64,000 nucleotides of DNA from Acidobacteriota bacterium (GTDB taxonomy: Bacteria; Acidobacteriota; Terriglobia; Terriglobales; Acidobacteriaceae): the NCBI GenBank assembly GCA_021792135.1, contig JAJYVF010000009.1, positions 62,001 through 126,000 on the forward strand. Direction: 5' to 3'. A program made the position numbers and the translations under genes. Shown here one piece after another: positions 38,747 through 48,587 of the stretch (its first letter is position 1; the number at the start of each line of letters is the position of its first letter). Under the pieces are notes generated by a model. It had not been told where the DNA came from. It searched no databases and worked only from the letters and a program-made list of their open reading frames with translations.

Positions 38747-41170
38747 TTAGCTTCGCTTCCGCACGAGACTGATAGCTCTGAGGATGACGGCGTTGTTCCG
38801 GATCACCGGGCCCCAGTTGTTGTTGTATTCGCTGGATCCGCCGCGGAAGCCGGTGGTTCCGTTGAGGCGAATCTCGCGGATGACTTTGCCGAGGCGGGGA
38901 TTGATCCACTCGAGGGCAAAGAAGGTGACGGGATCGTCGCCATCGCCGATGCTGAGGGCGTCGGCTCCATAACAGTAATTCGCGTGCCTGCGCTCCGGCG
39001 CGGCGGCGCGCTGCCGCCAGTCCCACTCGAGGATATTCACGCCATAGCGGATGGGGATGGTGGTGACGAAACCGTCTTCGTACACCACTTCGTACCATCC
39101 CAGAAGGTCCGCGGTGTCCTGCTGATCCCAGATGATGCGGTAGCTTTCCGTGTTGCGGGCGGGTTTGGCCGAGGCGTGGAGGAAGATGAGGCTGGCGGGA
39201 GCCGCTCCGATGGGGATGCCGGTTACGGATTTGGGCAGTCCGGAGGGTTGGTTGCCGTCGGTTCCGACAAGGACGGAGTGCAGGCCACCGGTCTCCTTCA
39301 GGTCGAAGGGGGCGGCGGTGGACTGGATGGTTCCGGCCTTAGTGGGAGGAAGGGTGGTTTGTAACTGCGGAATCCGGCTCCCGAAGTTGAACTTCGTGGA
39401 GATATCTACGGGGACGATGGATTTCTCCGTCTGCGTGGGAGGAACGATCCCGCTGAGACGAGTGCGGATGCCAGGGATCATGGACTGGACCTGGGCGGAG
39501 AGAGCTTTGGGCTCAGGAACGCGGCCGTTCCAGAGGATGCCGCTGCATCCGAGGAAAGTGGCCATCAGCTCCTTGCCAAAGCCGATTTCGTTGGTGGCGA
39601 ACCAGGCCGAGGGAGCACCGCCGAGGAGAGTGGAGCGGCGCCTGCGGGTTTCATAATCCGTGATCGTCGGCTCAAAGTTGCCGTAGATCTGCTGGAAGCC
39701 CATTTTCTCGAGGGTGTCTTCGTTGAGTTTCGCATTGCCGCCCGGCTCGCCGGGATCTTCTTCCCAGAACCAGTTGAAGATCAGGCAGTCTTTGGGGATG
39801 AGCCTCTGCACCTGCTCGGGGGTCATGCCGCCCGGGGTGTAGTAGACAAAGCCGTCGGGAGCTACGTGCCTTTTCAGGCCGAGGCCACGCACCGATTCAA
39901 GCAGCATGTCGCCCCAGAGAGCCGTTTTGACGCCGCGGGAGGCAAGATAGCCGTGAATCATCTTCACGTCCTGTCCGTATAACTCTCCAATATCCGGATC
40001 GTGGCAGGCGGGAGATACGTTGACGGGGAGGAAGAGCTCATCGTGCCCGATGTGGACCATCCTGGGTTTGAGGAGGTCGATGAATTCGTCATAGACCTCG
40101 TACACCAGGGGATAGGAGTTGCCGTTGGATGCGCAGTAGATATCCGGCCACTTATTCTCGGGAACGGCGGCAAGGTCTCTGTGCCGGGTGAGGAGATAGT
40201 AGCTGTGCGTAAAGGAGGCAAGCTCCGGAATGAGTTCGATGTGATGGTTTGCCGTCCAGCGGGCCAGGTCGGCGATCTCCTCTTTTTCGAGGAACCCGCC
40301 GTCGCAGGTGTCCTGGTGGGAGGAGTTCTGCTCGATGCCGTGAAATGGTCCCGGGGGGTAGTTACGGCAGCTGTAATTGCAGTCGCGGGCGAAGTCGACC
40401 CATCCGGCGTTGAGCTCGGGATGACGATCGAGACGCATGCTGGCGCCGATTTCCATGATCAGCGTGTTGTATTTGTAGAGCGCCATGTAATCGCGCACGA
40501 AGCGGCGGAAATACTGGATGTTGTCGCGGCCGGGGAGGAAGAGGTAGATGCCGCGGAAGGGCTTGTCCGGCCAGTCGCGAATCTCGACTCCGCGCACCTG
40601 GACCTGATCCTCCTGGCGGAAGATGAGCTGCCGGAGAGACTGCAGGCCCCAGAAGGCTCCGCGGTCGTCGCTGCCGGCGATGAGAACGAGATTTTTGCCG
40701 GCGCGGAGGATGTAGCCTTCCGGGCCCGGCATCTGGCTGCCGGCATCGATGCCCATGGTGCCGCAGCACTGCCGGACCAGAGGATTCTGCATCGATCCCA
40801 TGACGATGGTGCGCACGGCGGGATCGAGGCTGGAAGCGCGCTGCACGAGAAGCTGGCGGTCAAAGCGGTCGCTGAACTCGTGGGCCAGGCTGCGGGCGAG
40901 GAAGTAATCCTGCTCGGAGGCGCTTGCGGGAACGACGATACGCGTCCCGGAATCGACGAGGAAGTTGCCGCCGGAAGCAGCGATGTGCTGGGGCTCGGGA
41001 AAGATGAGGAACTGGAGAGGCGTGTCGCCGCCCGGTTCAGGAAGGCCAGCGGCAGCGGAAGCAAAACCGGCGGTGGCGGCATGCAGGAGCGATGCATGCG
41101 CGATCATGGTGGTGCCCGCGGCGGCTCCCGCCGCCGCGCTGAGGAAGTCTCTGCGCGTCAGGTCATTCAT
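38747..41170 (-). CDS. Tat-exported GH20-like glycosidase
   Basis: 807 aa. A clear Tat signal (TRRDFLSAAAGAAAGTT) is followed by a GH20b-like N-terminal domain (residues 50-180) and a TIM barrel starting RDWPDKPFRGIYLFLPGRD. The catalytic Asp-Glu pair sits in MVHIGHDELFLP, the position of GGDE in hexosaminidases, but Gly is replaced by His. The C-terminal 230 residues form a separate beta-rich module, perhaps carbohydrate-binding. Activity on N-acetylhexosaminides is inferred, not sure. Converges with the GH92 gene. Confidence 0.8.
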   Translation of the reverse strand: MNDLTRRDFLSAAAGAAAGTTMIAHASLLHAATAGFASAAAGLPEPGGDTPLQFLIFPEPQHIAASGGNFLVDSGTRIVVPASASEQDYFLARSLAHEFSDRFDRQLLVQRASSLDPAVRTIVMGSMQNPLVRQCCGTMGIDAGSQMPGPEGYILRAGKNLVLIAGSDDRGAFWGLQSLRQLIFRQEDQVQVRGVEIRDWPDKPFRGIYLFLPGRDNIQYFRRFVRDYMALYKYNTLIMEIGASMRLDRHPELNAGWVDFARDCNYSCRNYPPGPFHGIEQNSSHQDTCDGGFLEKEEIADLARWTANHHIELIPELASFTHSYYLLTRHRDLAAVPENKWPDIYCASNGNSYPLVYEVYDEFIDLLKPRMVHIGHDELFLPVNVSPACHDPDIGELYGQDVKMIHGYLASRGVKTALWGDMLLESVRGLGLKRHVAPDGFVYYTPGGMTPEQVQRLIPKDCLIFNWFWEEDPGEPGGNAKLNEDTLEKMGFQQIYGNFEPTITDYETRRRRSTLLGGAPSAWFATNEIGFGKELMATFLGCSGILWNGRVPEPKALSAQVQSMIPGIRTRLSGIVPPTQTEKSIVPVDISTKFNFGSRIPQLQTTLPPTKAGTIQSTAAPFDLKETGGLHSVLVGTDGNQPSGLPKSVTGIPIGAAPASLIFLHASAKPARNTESYRIIWDQQDTADLLGWYEVVYEDGFVTTIPIRYGVNILEWDWRQRAAAPERRHANYCYGADALSIGDGDDPVTFFALEWINPRLGKVIREIRLNGTTGFRGGSSEYNNNWGPVIRNNAVILRAISLVRKRS

Positions 41171-41776
41171 TTAGGCGGTCCCTGTGGTGGAGAGTGCGGA
41201 GCGACAGGCAGCGGGGCTGAGGGAAACGAAGTTACGCACGCGGCTCGTCCTTCGAATTTCTTCTGCTTGTGGAGCTTTGGCAGAGCGTGGTGGTGGATGC
41301 GCTTCTCTTTATTTCGAATTGCCTGTCCGGCACTATAAGCAGAAATTCCGCGAATTGCAAACCGGCATTCGCCGGGGTGGAAACCATCTATACCGTAATG
41401 AGACGAAATCATAATGAGAGACGAACGGGAGAAGGCCTAGGGCGAACCTCTGTCCGGGCACGTACATCTGCCGGTCACGGGACCGGGCGTACAGGGCGGA
41501 TCCTCTGCGGCGATGGATGGTGGGGGAGCCGACGCAGCAGACGGAGAGTTTCGGCGGTATCCTCCTGGTGGCAGAGCGGCCCTCGGGAAGTTCCGGAGGT
41601 GCGTTTTCCGTTCCTGAATCTTCCGTTTTGTTCGCACGATGGCGAGAAGAGCGGTAGCATGGGGTTTCTGCCTGGATGATGGTGCGCCGTCAGATGGTTT
41701 TCGGTGATATTGCGGAATCGGCAGACCCATCGGTAAGAAGAGCCGGGGGCCACAACGGTGACGCCGGCGAGTGTGC
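41171..41776. other. 606-base divergent intergenic region between two GH20-type genes
   Basis: Holds the promoters of the minus-strand Tat-exported gene and the plus-strand GH20 gene. A -10-like TATAAG is near 41334. Open frames exist on both strands but have no family resemblance, ribosome-binding site or sensible composition. Confidence 0.4.
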
Positions 41777-41788
41777 ATGGCTGGAGGA

Positions 41789-43843
41789 ATGGTGTTGAAG
41801 CCTGGTATTGCCCGCATTCTGTCCCTGCTTGTTGTTGCCGGCTGCATCCTGCCTGCCGGCGGGAGGCTTTCTGCGCAGACTGAGACGCTGCCTGTCATGC
41901 CCCTGCCCGCGCATGTTGTCGCGGGGCAGGGGCAATTTGTCATTGACGGCAGTTTCAACCTGGCGCTGCACGGCTACACGGAGCCTCGGCTGGAGCGGGC
42001 GCGAACGCGGTTCCTGATGCGGCTTTCGCGGGAAACGGGGATTCCGCTGTGGCGTGAGGCGCAGTTCAATCAGGCGCACTTCATTGTCGAGACGGGCGGA
42101 GCCAGCAAGCCGGTGCAGCAGCTGGGCGAGGATGAGTCGTATCATCTGGAGATTTCCTCCGCGCAGGTGCGGCTGACGGCGCCGAATCCGCTGGGGGTGC
42201 TGCACGGGTTGCAGACCTTTCTGCAACTGGTGAGGATCACGCCGCAGGGCTTCAGTGTTCCGGCGGTGACCATTGACGACCAGCCGCGCTTTCCCTGGCG
42301 CGGGCTGATGATCGACAGCAGCCGTCACTTCATGCCCATCCCGACGATCGAGCGGACGCTGGACGGCATGGAAGCGGCGAAGCTGAATGTGCTTCACTGG
42401 CACATCTCCGACGATCAGGGATTCCGGGCCGAGAGCCTGAAGTTTCCGCTGCTGCAGAAGGACGGCTCGGACGGCCTGTATTACACGCAGGACCAGATCG
42501 GCGAAGTGATCAACTACGCGCGCGACCGCGGCATCCGGGTGGTTCCGGAGTTCGATATGCCGTGCCACACGCAGTCGTGGCTGGTGGGCTATCCGAAGCT
42601 GGCGGCGGGGCCGGGGCCGTACCACATCGCCACGCATATGGGTGTGCACGATGCGGCCATGGATCCGACCAAAGAGTCGACGTATAAGTTCATCGATACC
42701 TTCATCGGGGAGATGGCTGAACTATTCCCCGACACGTACTTCCACATCGGCGGCGATGAGTGCAACGGGAAGGAATGGAACAGCAATCCGCAGATCCAGA
42801 GCTACATGCACGCGCACGGAATCGCCAGCAACGCGGCGCTGCAGGCGTACTTCACCGCGAGGGTGCAGAAGCTGGTTGCCAGGCACCACAAGATCATGGA
42901 GGGCTGGGACGAAGTTCTGCAGCCGGGTACGCCGAAGGATGTCGTGATCCAGTCGTGGCGCGGGCAGGCTTCGCTGGCGGAGGCCGCGCGGCAGGGCAAT
43001 CGCGGGATCCTCTCGACCGGCTACTACATCGATCTGAACCAGCCGGCCGGGGAGCATTATCTGGTCGATCCGCTGGGAGGCGATGCGGCCAGTCTGACGC
43101 CGGAGCAGAAGAAGCTGGTTCTGGGCGGCGAGGCGACGATGTGGGCGGAATATGTGTCGCCGGAGAATATCGACAGCCGCATCTGGCCGCGTACCCTGGC
43201 GATCGCAGAACGGCTGTGGTCGCCGCAGGATGTGCGCGACGTGGGATCGATGTACAAGCGGCTGGCGATTGTGGCGCAGAAGCTGGAGTCCTGCGGGATC
43301 GATCCGCGGGCGGAGACCGATGCCATGCTGCAGAGGATGAGCGGCAATGGCGATCCTGAGGCTCTGAAGGTGCTGGCGGCGGTGGTGGAGCCGCCCGAGG
43401 GGTATACGCGCAACGATCACACCAATTTCAACACCTTTACCCCGCTGAACCGGCTGGTGGATGCGGTTCCTCCGGAGAGCGTTACGGGGCGGGAGTTCCA
43501 GCAGCTCGCCGAGGCCATCGCTTCCGGGCAGGCGAGCCAGCAGCAGTGGCAGCAGGCGAGAAGGTGGCTGACGCTGTGGCGCGATAACGACGCGCGGCTG
43601 CAGCCTTTGCTGAGCAAGTCGAGCATTACGGAGGAGCTGATCCCGGTATCGCACAACCTGAAGGAGGTTGCGGTGATCGGGCTGCAGGCTCTGGATGCGC
43701 TCGAAAACCACGGTTCCATCGCTGCCGACCAGCGGGAGAGGGATCTGAAGACGGTGCAGGCGGCGGCGAAGCAGCAGGCGACGCTGCTGGATGCGGTGGC
43801 GCCCTCGGTCGAGCTGCTGGTGCAGGCGACGAAATCGGAGTAG
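41789..43843 (+). CDS. Secreted GH20 beta-N-acetylhexosaminidase
   Basis: 684 aa from ATG 41789; GGAGGA abuts this codon, so the TTG at 41795 or the ATG at 41777 cannot be excluded. Signal peptide to about residue 30, GH20b domain, then the barrel with FPWRGLMIDSSRHFMP, HWHISDDQGFRAES and the catalytic pair D323-E324 in FHIGGDECNGKEW; later WGxx-type Trp in EATMWAEYVSPENID. Removes terminal GlcNAc/GalNAc from chitin fragments or glycoproteins. The last 150 residues are helical and of unknown role. Confidence 0.93.
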   Translation: MVLKPGIARILSLLVVAGCILPAGGRLSAQTETLPVMPLPAHVVAGQGQFVIDGSFNLALHGYTEPRLERARTRFLMRLSRETGIPLWREAQFNQAHFIVETGGASKPVQQLGEDESYHLEISSAQVRLTAPNPLGVLHGLQTFLQLVRITPQGFSVPAVTIDDQPRFPWRGLMIDSSRHFMPIPTIERTLDGMEAAKLNVLHWHISDDQGFRAESLKFPLLQKDGSDGLYYTQDQIGEVINYARDRGIRVVPEFDMPCHTQSWLVGYPKLAAGPGPYHIATHMGVHDAAMDPTKESTYKFIDTFIGEMAELFPDTYFHIGGDECNGKEWNSNPQIQSYMHAHGIASNAALQAYFTARVQKLVARHHKIMEGWDEVLQPGTPKDVVIQSWRGQASLAEAARQGNRGILSTGYYIDLNQPAGEHYLVDPLGGDAASLTPEQKKLVLGGEATMWAEYVSPENIDSRIWPRTLAIAERLWSPQDVRDVGSMYKRLAIVAQKLESCGIDPRAETDAMLQRMSGNGDPEALKVLAAVVEPPEGYTRNDHTNFNTFTPLNRLVDAVPPESVTGREFQQLAEAIASGQASQQQWQQARRWLTLWRDNDARLQPLLSKSSITEELIPVSHNLKEVAVIGLQALDALENHGSIAADQRERDLKTVQAAAKQQATLLDAVAPSVELLVQATKSE

Positions 43844-43895
43844 GGGACCGAACCGGCGCAGGGGGTTGTGAACTTCCAGGGACGGAGAAAGACAG

Positions 43896-45590
43896 ATGAG
43901 GGAACAACTCGGAATGGGGAGAGGCATTCGTCGCGGAGTTCGGATTCCGGCGTATCTCCGCATGGTTTTGCTGGGGGCGCTGGTTTTCTGCGCAGCTCCT
44001 GCGGGCAGGGCCGCGCCGATCAATGGAAACCTGGCGCTGGTTCCCCCGATGGGGTGGAATGACTGGGCGCACTACCAGTGCAATTTCACGGCACAGACGA
44101 TTCTCGACAATGCGCAGGCGCTGGTGAAGACCGGGCTGGCGGCGCGCGGCTACGACACCGTGACCATCGACGACTGCTGGATGCTGAAGGATCGGGACGC
44201 GAACGGGAACCTGCAGCCCGATCCGCAGCGGTTTCCCCACGGGATGAAGGCGGTTGCCGATACGGTGCACGGGCTGGGGCTGAAGTTCGGCATCTACGAG
44301 GATTCGGGCTATGACACCTGCGGCGGATTTGCCGGCAGCGGCGTGCCGAAGGGCGGGGGCAAGGATCACTTTCTGCAGGATGCGAAGCTGTTTGCCTCCT
44401 GGGGCGTGGATTACCTGAAGCTCGATGGCTGCAATGTCTGGGTGCCGAAGGGGGGCAGCAAGAATGCCGCCTACCGGAGCGCCTATGCGGCGGAGGCCGA
44501 GGCTCTGAAACAGGTGGGGCGACCGACGGTCTTTTCGGAGTCGGCTCCGGCGTATTTCCAGGGAACGCCGGGCTGGTACACCGTACTGACCTGGGTGAAA
44601 GGCGACGGCCAGCTGTGGCGCGAAGGCACCGACATAGCCACTTTCGATGCGGCGAATGCGGATAAGCCGAGGTTCGACAGCGTACTGTGGAACTACGCCT
44701 ATAACCTGCCGCTGGGGCGCTTTCAGGAGCCCGGGAACTGGAACGATGCGGATTTCATCATAGGCGGCGACGGCGGCATCACGCTGGCGGAAACGCGCAG
44801 CCAGCTGGCGCTGTGGTCGATGATGTCGGCGCCACTGATTCTCAGTTCGGACCTCGACAAGCTGAGCCCGCAGGCGATCGGGATCCTGAGCAACAGGGCG
44901 GTGATTGCTGTGGATCAGGATCCGCTGGGGCGCGAGGCCACGCTGGTGCGGCGCAACCAGCAGGTCGATGTGCTCTTCAAGCCGCTGCAGGATGGCGATT
45001 ACGCCATCGCGGCTGCGAACCGCGACAGCCAGCCGGTGCGGGTGGAACTGCATCCGGCGGAGTTGGGGTTTGCCGGGAGCGGGTGTCGTCTCGATGCACA
45101 GAACCTGTGGACAGGGAGCCGGCAGACGTCGCTTTCCACGCTGCAGACCGAGGTTGCGGGACAGGATGCGGAGATCTGGCGGGTGCACGCGGGATCCGGC
45201 TGCGGAAGGCCGACCCGGACCGGAGCGATTGTCGCGACGGCCAATGTGCCTGGCCACGATCACGGATTTGAGGGCTATGCGCAGTGCCTCTCGGCGGCGG
45301 GGAATGTGGGGGAGTGCCAGGGGAGTCAGGCTGAAAGCTGGACGGTTGCGGCCGGCGGGGTGCTCAAGGCGGAGGGGAAGTGCCTCGGCGTTGAGGGTGG
45401 CAAGCCGGTGATGCAGGCGTGCGCGGGCGGCGCGGCGGAGCACTGGAGGTACACGCTGGCGGGCAATCTGATCAGCGGCGGTCACCAGTGCCTTACCGGC
45501 GGCGAAAGCGGCCTGAGCCTCGCGGCCTGCGGGCACAACCGGACGGATCAGATCTGGTCCCTTCCGAACGAGGGCGCACCGCACAGATAA
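43896..45590 (+). CDS. Secreted GH27 alpha-galactosidase with ricin-type lectin domain
   Basis: 564 aa. A signal peptide (about 1-40) precedes the GH27 barrel: PPMGWNDWAHYQC at the start, TIDDCWM, nucleophile D177 in DYLKLDGCN, acid/base candidate D246 in LWREGTDIATF and the conserved GNWNDADF. After the beta-sandwich (to about residue 430) comes a Cys/Gln/Trp-patterned module with repeating QxxxxW (ending DQIWSLP), a ricin-B/CBM13 fold for binding galactose-type sugars. Follows the GH20 gene by 52 bases with GGAG before the ATG, so one operon is likely. Confidence 0.92.
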   Translation: MREQLGMGRGIRRGVRIPAYLRMVLLGALVFCAAPAGRAAPINGNLALVPPMGWNDWAHYQCNFTAQTILDNAQALVKTGLAARGYDTVTIDDCWMLKDRDANGNLQPDPQRFPHGMKAVADTVHGLGLKFGIYEDSGYDTCGGFAGSGVPKGGGKDHFLQDAKLFASWGVDYLKLDGCNVWVPKGGSKNAAYRSAYAAEAEALKQVGRPTVFSESAPAYFQGTPGWYTVLTWVKGDGQLWREGTDIATFDAANADKPRFDSVLWNYAYNLPLGRFQEPGNWNDADFIIGGDGGITLAETRSQLALWSMMSAPLILSSDLDKLSPQAIGILSNRAVIAVDQDPLGREATLVRRNQQVDVLFKPLQDGDYAIAAANRDSQPVRVELHPAELGFAGSGCRLDAQNLWTGSRQTSLSTLQTEVAGQDAEIWRVHAGSGCGRPTRTGAIVATANVPGHDHGFEGYAQCLSAAGNVGECQGSQAESWTVAAGGVLKAEGKCLGVEGGKPVMQACAGGAAEHWRYTLAGNLISGGHQCLTGGESGLSLAACGHNRTDQIWSLPNEGAPHR

Positions 45591-45627
45591 GAAGCGATGT
45601 GAGCCCGGTTCTGGTCAGGGCGAAACA

Positions 45628-45675
45628 GGAACGGGTCCGGCGAGGACAACTCGCTCACGGGCCCGTTTCCTTTTT
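45628..45675 (+). terminator. Terminator of the GH20-GH27 operon
   Basis: GGAACGGGTCCG pairs with CGGGCCCGTTTCC (one bulge, one wobble), with an inner CGAG/CTCG stem, followed by TTTTT. It lies 38 bases past the GH27 stop. Confidence 0.75.
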
Positions 45676-46575
45676 CCAGCCAGGAGATCCGGCCATGGGC
45701 GGGCAGCGGCTGGTTACCGGCGAGGGTTCTGCCGGTTCCAGGCGCAGACGGAGAGTGGTCTTTGAGCGTGCCGGAGCATCAACCACCGAAGGCCCCTGCT
45801 ATCGGACCTTCCGGCCTCTCCTCAATTTTCCTGAGCGGACCACGATCATTCATCGAAATGACCATTCCTCTACCCGGAAAGCGGGATAGGCAGCATCCTG
45901 CCGAAATATTGTGATCAAAGAGAGTGCTACAAATGCCGCAAACCATCGGAGCCTCGCCATTCGGGCGAACTGTGTGCGTGTGCCGCCTTCTGCGCTGCCG
46001 CACGCGGCGGACTGCGCCATTCGGCGCAGCACGGGTTCTGAGGAGCAATCCGGATGCCCGCGACATTCGGAGGCAAACCCTTCAAATTGAGTCGACGGGG
46101 AACCAGGACAACTTTGGTCCCTGTCGTGCAGGTACTTCGGTCAGCCGTACCGCGGGAACAGACAACGGTGGATCGACAGCAACATCGGCCGAGACGCACA
46201 ACGACGCCAACCCACGCGAAGCGGTCACTCGGCTTCACCGCGGGTTCGAGCGTGAACACCTCCTTTTCAGTTTCGAGAGCCGCCGTCGGCGTCCAAACCC
46301 GGACGCCGGAGCAGCTCGCGATTCATGGGTCCCGGGCTCTGCAGCAAATCACTGTGTAGCTTTTCGGGGCAGCATGGAAGCTGCCTTGACATTTCCAGCG
46401 GGCCATTCATTCGCTGAATCCGACGTACTGTTCCGGGGCGTGAGCGCCTCGGGGCGGAGGACAGAGGTCAGCGGTGCTCCCGCCGATGAAAGTTATGCGC
46501 AACACTGCCGTGGCTGCGGTCGAGGGGAAGGCCTGTGAGCCTCGCCGCACGGAAACGAAGGGAAGGAATAACAAA
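45676..46575. other. 900-base region with no gene I can support
   Basis: Several frames are open on both strands, the longest 204 codons (45924-46538, +), but they are rich in Arg, Pro and Cys, have no ribosome-binding site and share no family features. The second half lacks the usual strong codon bias of this genome and contains a GC-rich inverted segment near 45985-46030 (TGCGCTGCCGCACG). It could be a decayed gene, a long 5' leader of the regulator gene at 46576 or an unrecognised RNA. Confidence 0.4.
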
Positions 46576-47253
46576 ATGTACAAGCTGATTCTGGCTGACA
46601 ATCAGGATGTTTTTCGTGCAGGAATGGCCAAACTGCTGGGGATCGAAGAAGACTTCCGCATCATCGCGCAGTGCAGGGAGGCGGAGCGTCTCTCCTCGGC
46701 GATTCAGTCATTCCCGGACGCAATTGTGATCTTTGCTTCCTCGCTGAAGCCGGATCGCCAGACCGTGGTTCCGCAGGTGGTCGCAACCGCCAAAGCCACG
46801 ATGGTCATTACCGAGGGTGAGGAGTCGGTTCAGCCGTGGTTTGCGCTCGGAGTGGGCGGAGCGGCGCCGCGGAGCGTGAGCGGCTCTGCGCTGATCGAGT
46901 GCCTTCGCAGCGTGGCCAACGGAAGACGGCAGGTTCGCGCCGGCGGCCAGGGCCCTGCCTTTCAGCACGATGCGGTCGGATCGAGCGTGCGCAATCGGCT
47001 GACGCCCAAGGAACTCAAGATCCTGGCCCTGCTGATGCAGGGCGGCAGGAACAAGGACATCGCGGAGCGGCTGAACACCACCGAGCAGGTGATCAAGAAT
47101 TATCTGCGGAATATCTACGACAAGACCGGTGTATCCGATCGCCTGGAGCTGGCACTCTTCACGATCCATCACCGCAGCCTGGCGGAAGCCGCCGAGACGG
47201 TGGGCCACCAGCTGATGGAGAGCGCAAACGCGGCGCGCTACCAGCTGGCCTGA
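46576..47253 (+). CDS. LuxR/NarL-type regulator with a defective receiver domain
   Basis: 225 aa, GGAAGGA eight bases before the ATG. The receiver domain starts MYKLILADNQDVFRAGM, but the phospho-acceptor Asp is replaced by Phe (PDAIVIFASSL) and the conserved Lys by Arg (GGAAPRSVS), so phosphotransfer is not expected. The C-terminal LuxR helix-turn-helix is intact (LTPKELKILALLMQGG, then NTTEQVIKNYLRNIYDKTGV). It may dimerise or bind a ligand instead. No histidine kinase is adjacent; the next gene is a sugar transporter. Confidence 0.88.
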   Translation: MYKLILADNQDVFRAGMAKLLGIEEDFRIIAQCREAERLSSAIQSFPDAIVIFASSLKPDRQTVVPQVVATAKATMVITEGEESVQPWFALGVGGAAPRSVSGSALIECLRSVANGRRQVRAGGQGPAFQHDAVGSSVRNRLTPKELKILALLMQGGRNKDIAERLNTTEQVIKNYLRNIYDKTGVSDRLELALFTIHHRSLAEAAETVGHQLMESANAARYQLA

Positions 47254-47410
47254 ATCAGACGGGGCTGGCTGCACATGCGCTGGCCAGCACCGTTCCGGGG
47301 GGCGGTTCGCAAATCGCCGCAGGACAACAGATCCAGCCTGAAGGCCGCCGGGTATACTGGGCCGGGAACGGACCTGATCCCCTATGGAATTGCCCAGCGA
47401 GGCCAGGTAA

Positions 47411-48424
47411 ATGGCGCAGTCGCTGCCGATTGGCATTGCTCTGATCGTTGTGGCCGGCCTGATGGCGGGCGACTGCATGCTGCCGCTGAAGTTCAGCCGC
47501 ACGTGGCGATGGGAAAATACCTGGCTGATCTTCACTCTGGTGTCGCTGGTGATTCTGCCGTGGGCTCTGGCTCTGGGTCTGGTCGATCACCTCTTTCAGG
47601 CGTATGGCGCGCTGAGCCTGCGGCAGTTTGCCGTCCCGGTTCTGTTCGGAGCCGGGTGGGGCATCGCGCAGGTGCTGTTCGGGCTCTCGATTCGGCGTCT
47701 GGGGCTCGCTCTTGCGTACGCCATCATTATCGGGCTGGGGACGCTTCTGGGGACGCTGGTGCCGCTCTTCGCGCAGCATCGGAATCAGGTCAACGGAACG
47801 ATCCTGACGGAAGTACTGGCAGGCATTGCCATCATGCTGATCGGCGTCGCGCTCTCGGCCTGGGGCGGACAGATGCGCGAAGGGCAAGCCAGCACCACCG
47901 CCAGCGCAGAGCCTTCCGGCGGATATTATGCCGCGGTGCTGCTGGCCGTGCTGTGCGGTTTGCTGGCCCCGATGATCAACTACTCATTCGCCTTCGGGCA
48001 GGATATTGCCCAGGCGGCCGTTCGCTTCGGCAATTCAGAAGTGCGTTCTGCCTATGCGGTCTGGCCTGTTGGCCTGGCCGGCGGGCTGGTGCCGAACCTT
48101 GGCTACAGCATTTATCTGCTGCGAAGGAATCGCAGCGGTGCGCTTTTTCAGCCTCTGGCGCCGGACATCATGTGGGCGGTCCTGATGGCCGTCCTCTGGA
48201 TGGGGTCCATGGCGCTATATGGAATGAGCGCGAGCTATCTGGGTTCTTTCGGAACCTCTGTCGGCTGGGGGCTCTTCCAGACCTTCATGATCATGACGGC
48301 GATGATCTCCGGGGTGCTGGCCGGGGAGTGGCGGGGAGCGCCGCGTCCGGCGCGGCTCCTGATGGCGGTCAGCCTGGTGTGCCTGCTGTGTGCCACGGCC
48401 CTGCTGGCGGCGGCCAACAGGTGA
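47411..48424 (+). CDS. rhaT: RhaT-like L-rhamnose/H+ symporter
   Basis: 337 aa, ten transmembrane helices of the drug/metabolite-transporter fold. RhaT marks: MAGDCMLPLKFSRTWRWENTW, the glycine-rich LGLALAYAIIIGLGTLLGTLVPL (split here as motif) and MINYSFAFGQDIAQAA. Imports L-rhamnose or a related sugar. No rhamnose catabolic genes are in the window. It is 157 bases after the regulator gene; the region between holds no coding frame. Confidence 0.88.
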   Translation: MAQSLPIGIALIVVAGLMAGDCMLPLKFSRTWRWENTWLIFTLVSLVILPWALALGLVDHLFQAYGALSLRQFAVPVLFGAGWGIAQVLFGLSIRRLGLALAYAIIIGLGTLLGTLVPLFAQHRNQVNGTILTEVLAGIAIMLIGVALSAWGGQMREGQASTTASAEPSGGYYAAVLLAVLCGLLAPMINYSFAFGQDIAQAAVRFGNSEVRSAYAVWPVGLAGGLVPNLGYSIYLLRRNRSGALFQPLAPDIMWAVLMAVLWMGSMALYGMSASYLGSFGTSVGWGLFQTFMIMTAMISGVLAGEWRGAPRPARLLMAVSLVCLLCATALLAAANR

Positions 48425-48587
48425 GGCGCGGCTTTTCCGGCCGCGTCACCGTGCAACGGTTGCAGTTCCAGGAGGTCACGCCAATGCGCGTGTGCCCGGG
48501 ATCGTCTCAGCCGCCGATCTCCGTGGGCTTCATGGAGCCGGGCGCTTCATTTTTGACCTGGGAGGCTGACGCTCCGCATGCGTGGCT

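Noticed and set aside
46050-46360. Possible c-di-GMP riboswitch-like sequence (GGAGGCAAACC...) before the regulator
   Set aside because: Only a few short pieces match the consensus; the paired helices and the second conserved half are missing.
45924-46538. Open + frame of 204 codons, and a second of 101 codons
   Set aside because: Cys/Arg/Pro-rich, no ribosome-binding site, no recognisable domain. Listed as an unexplained region instead.
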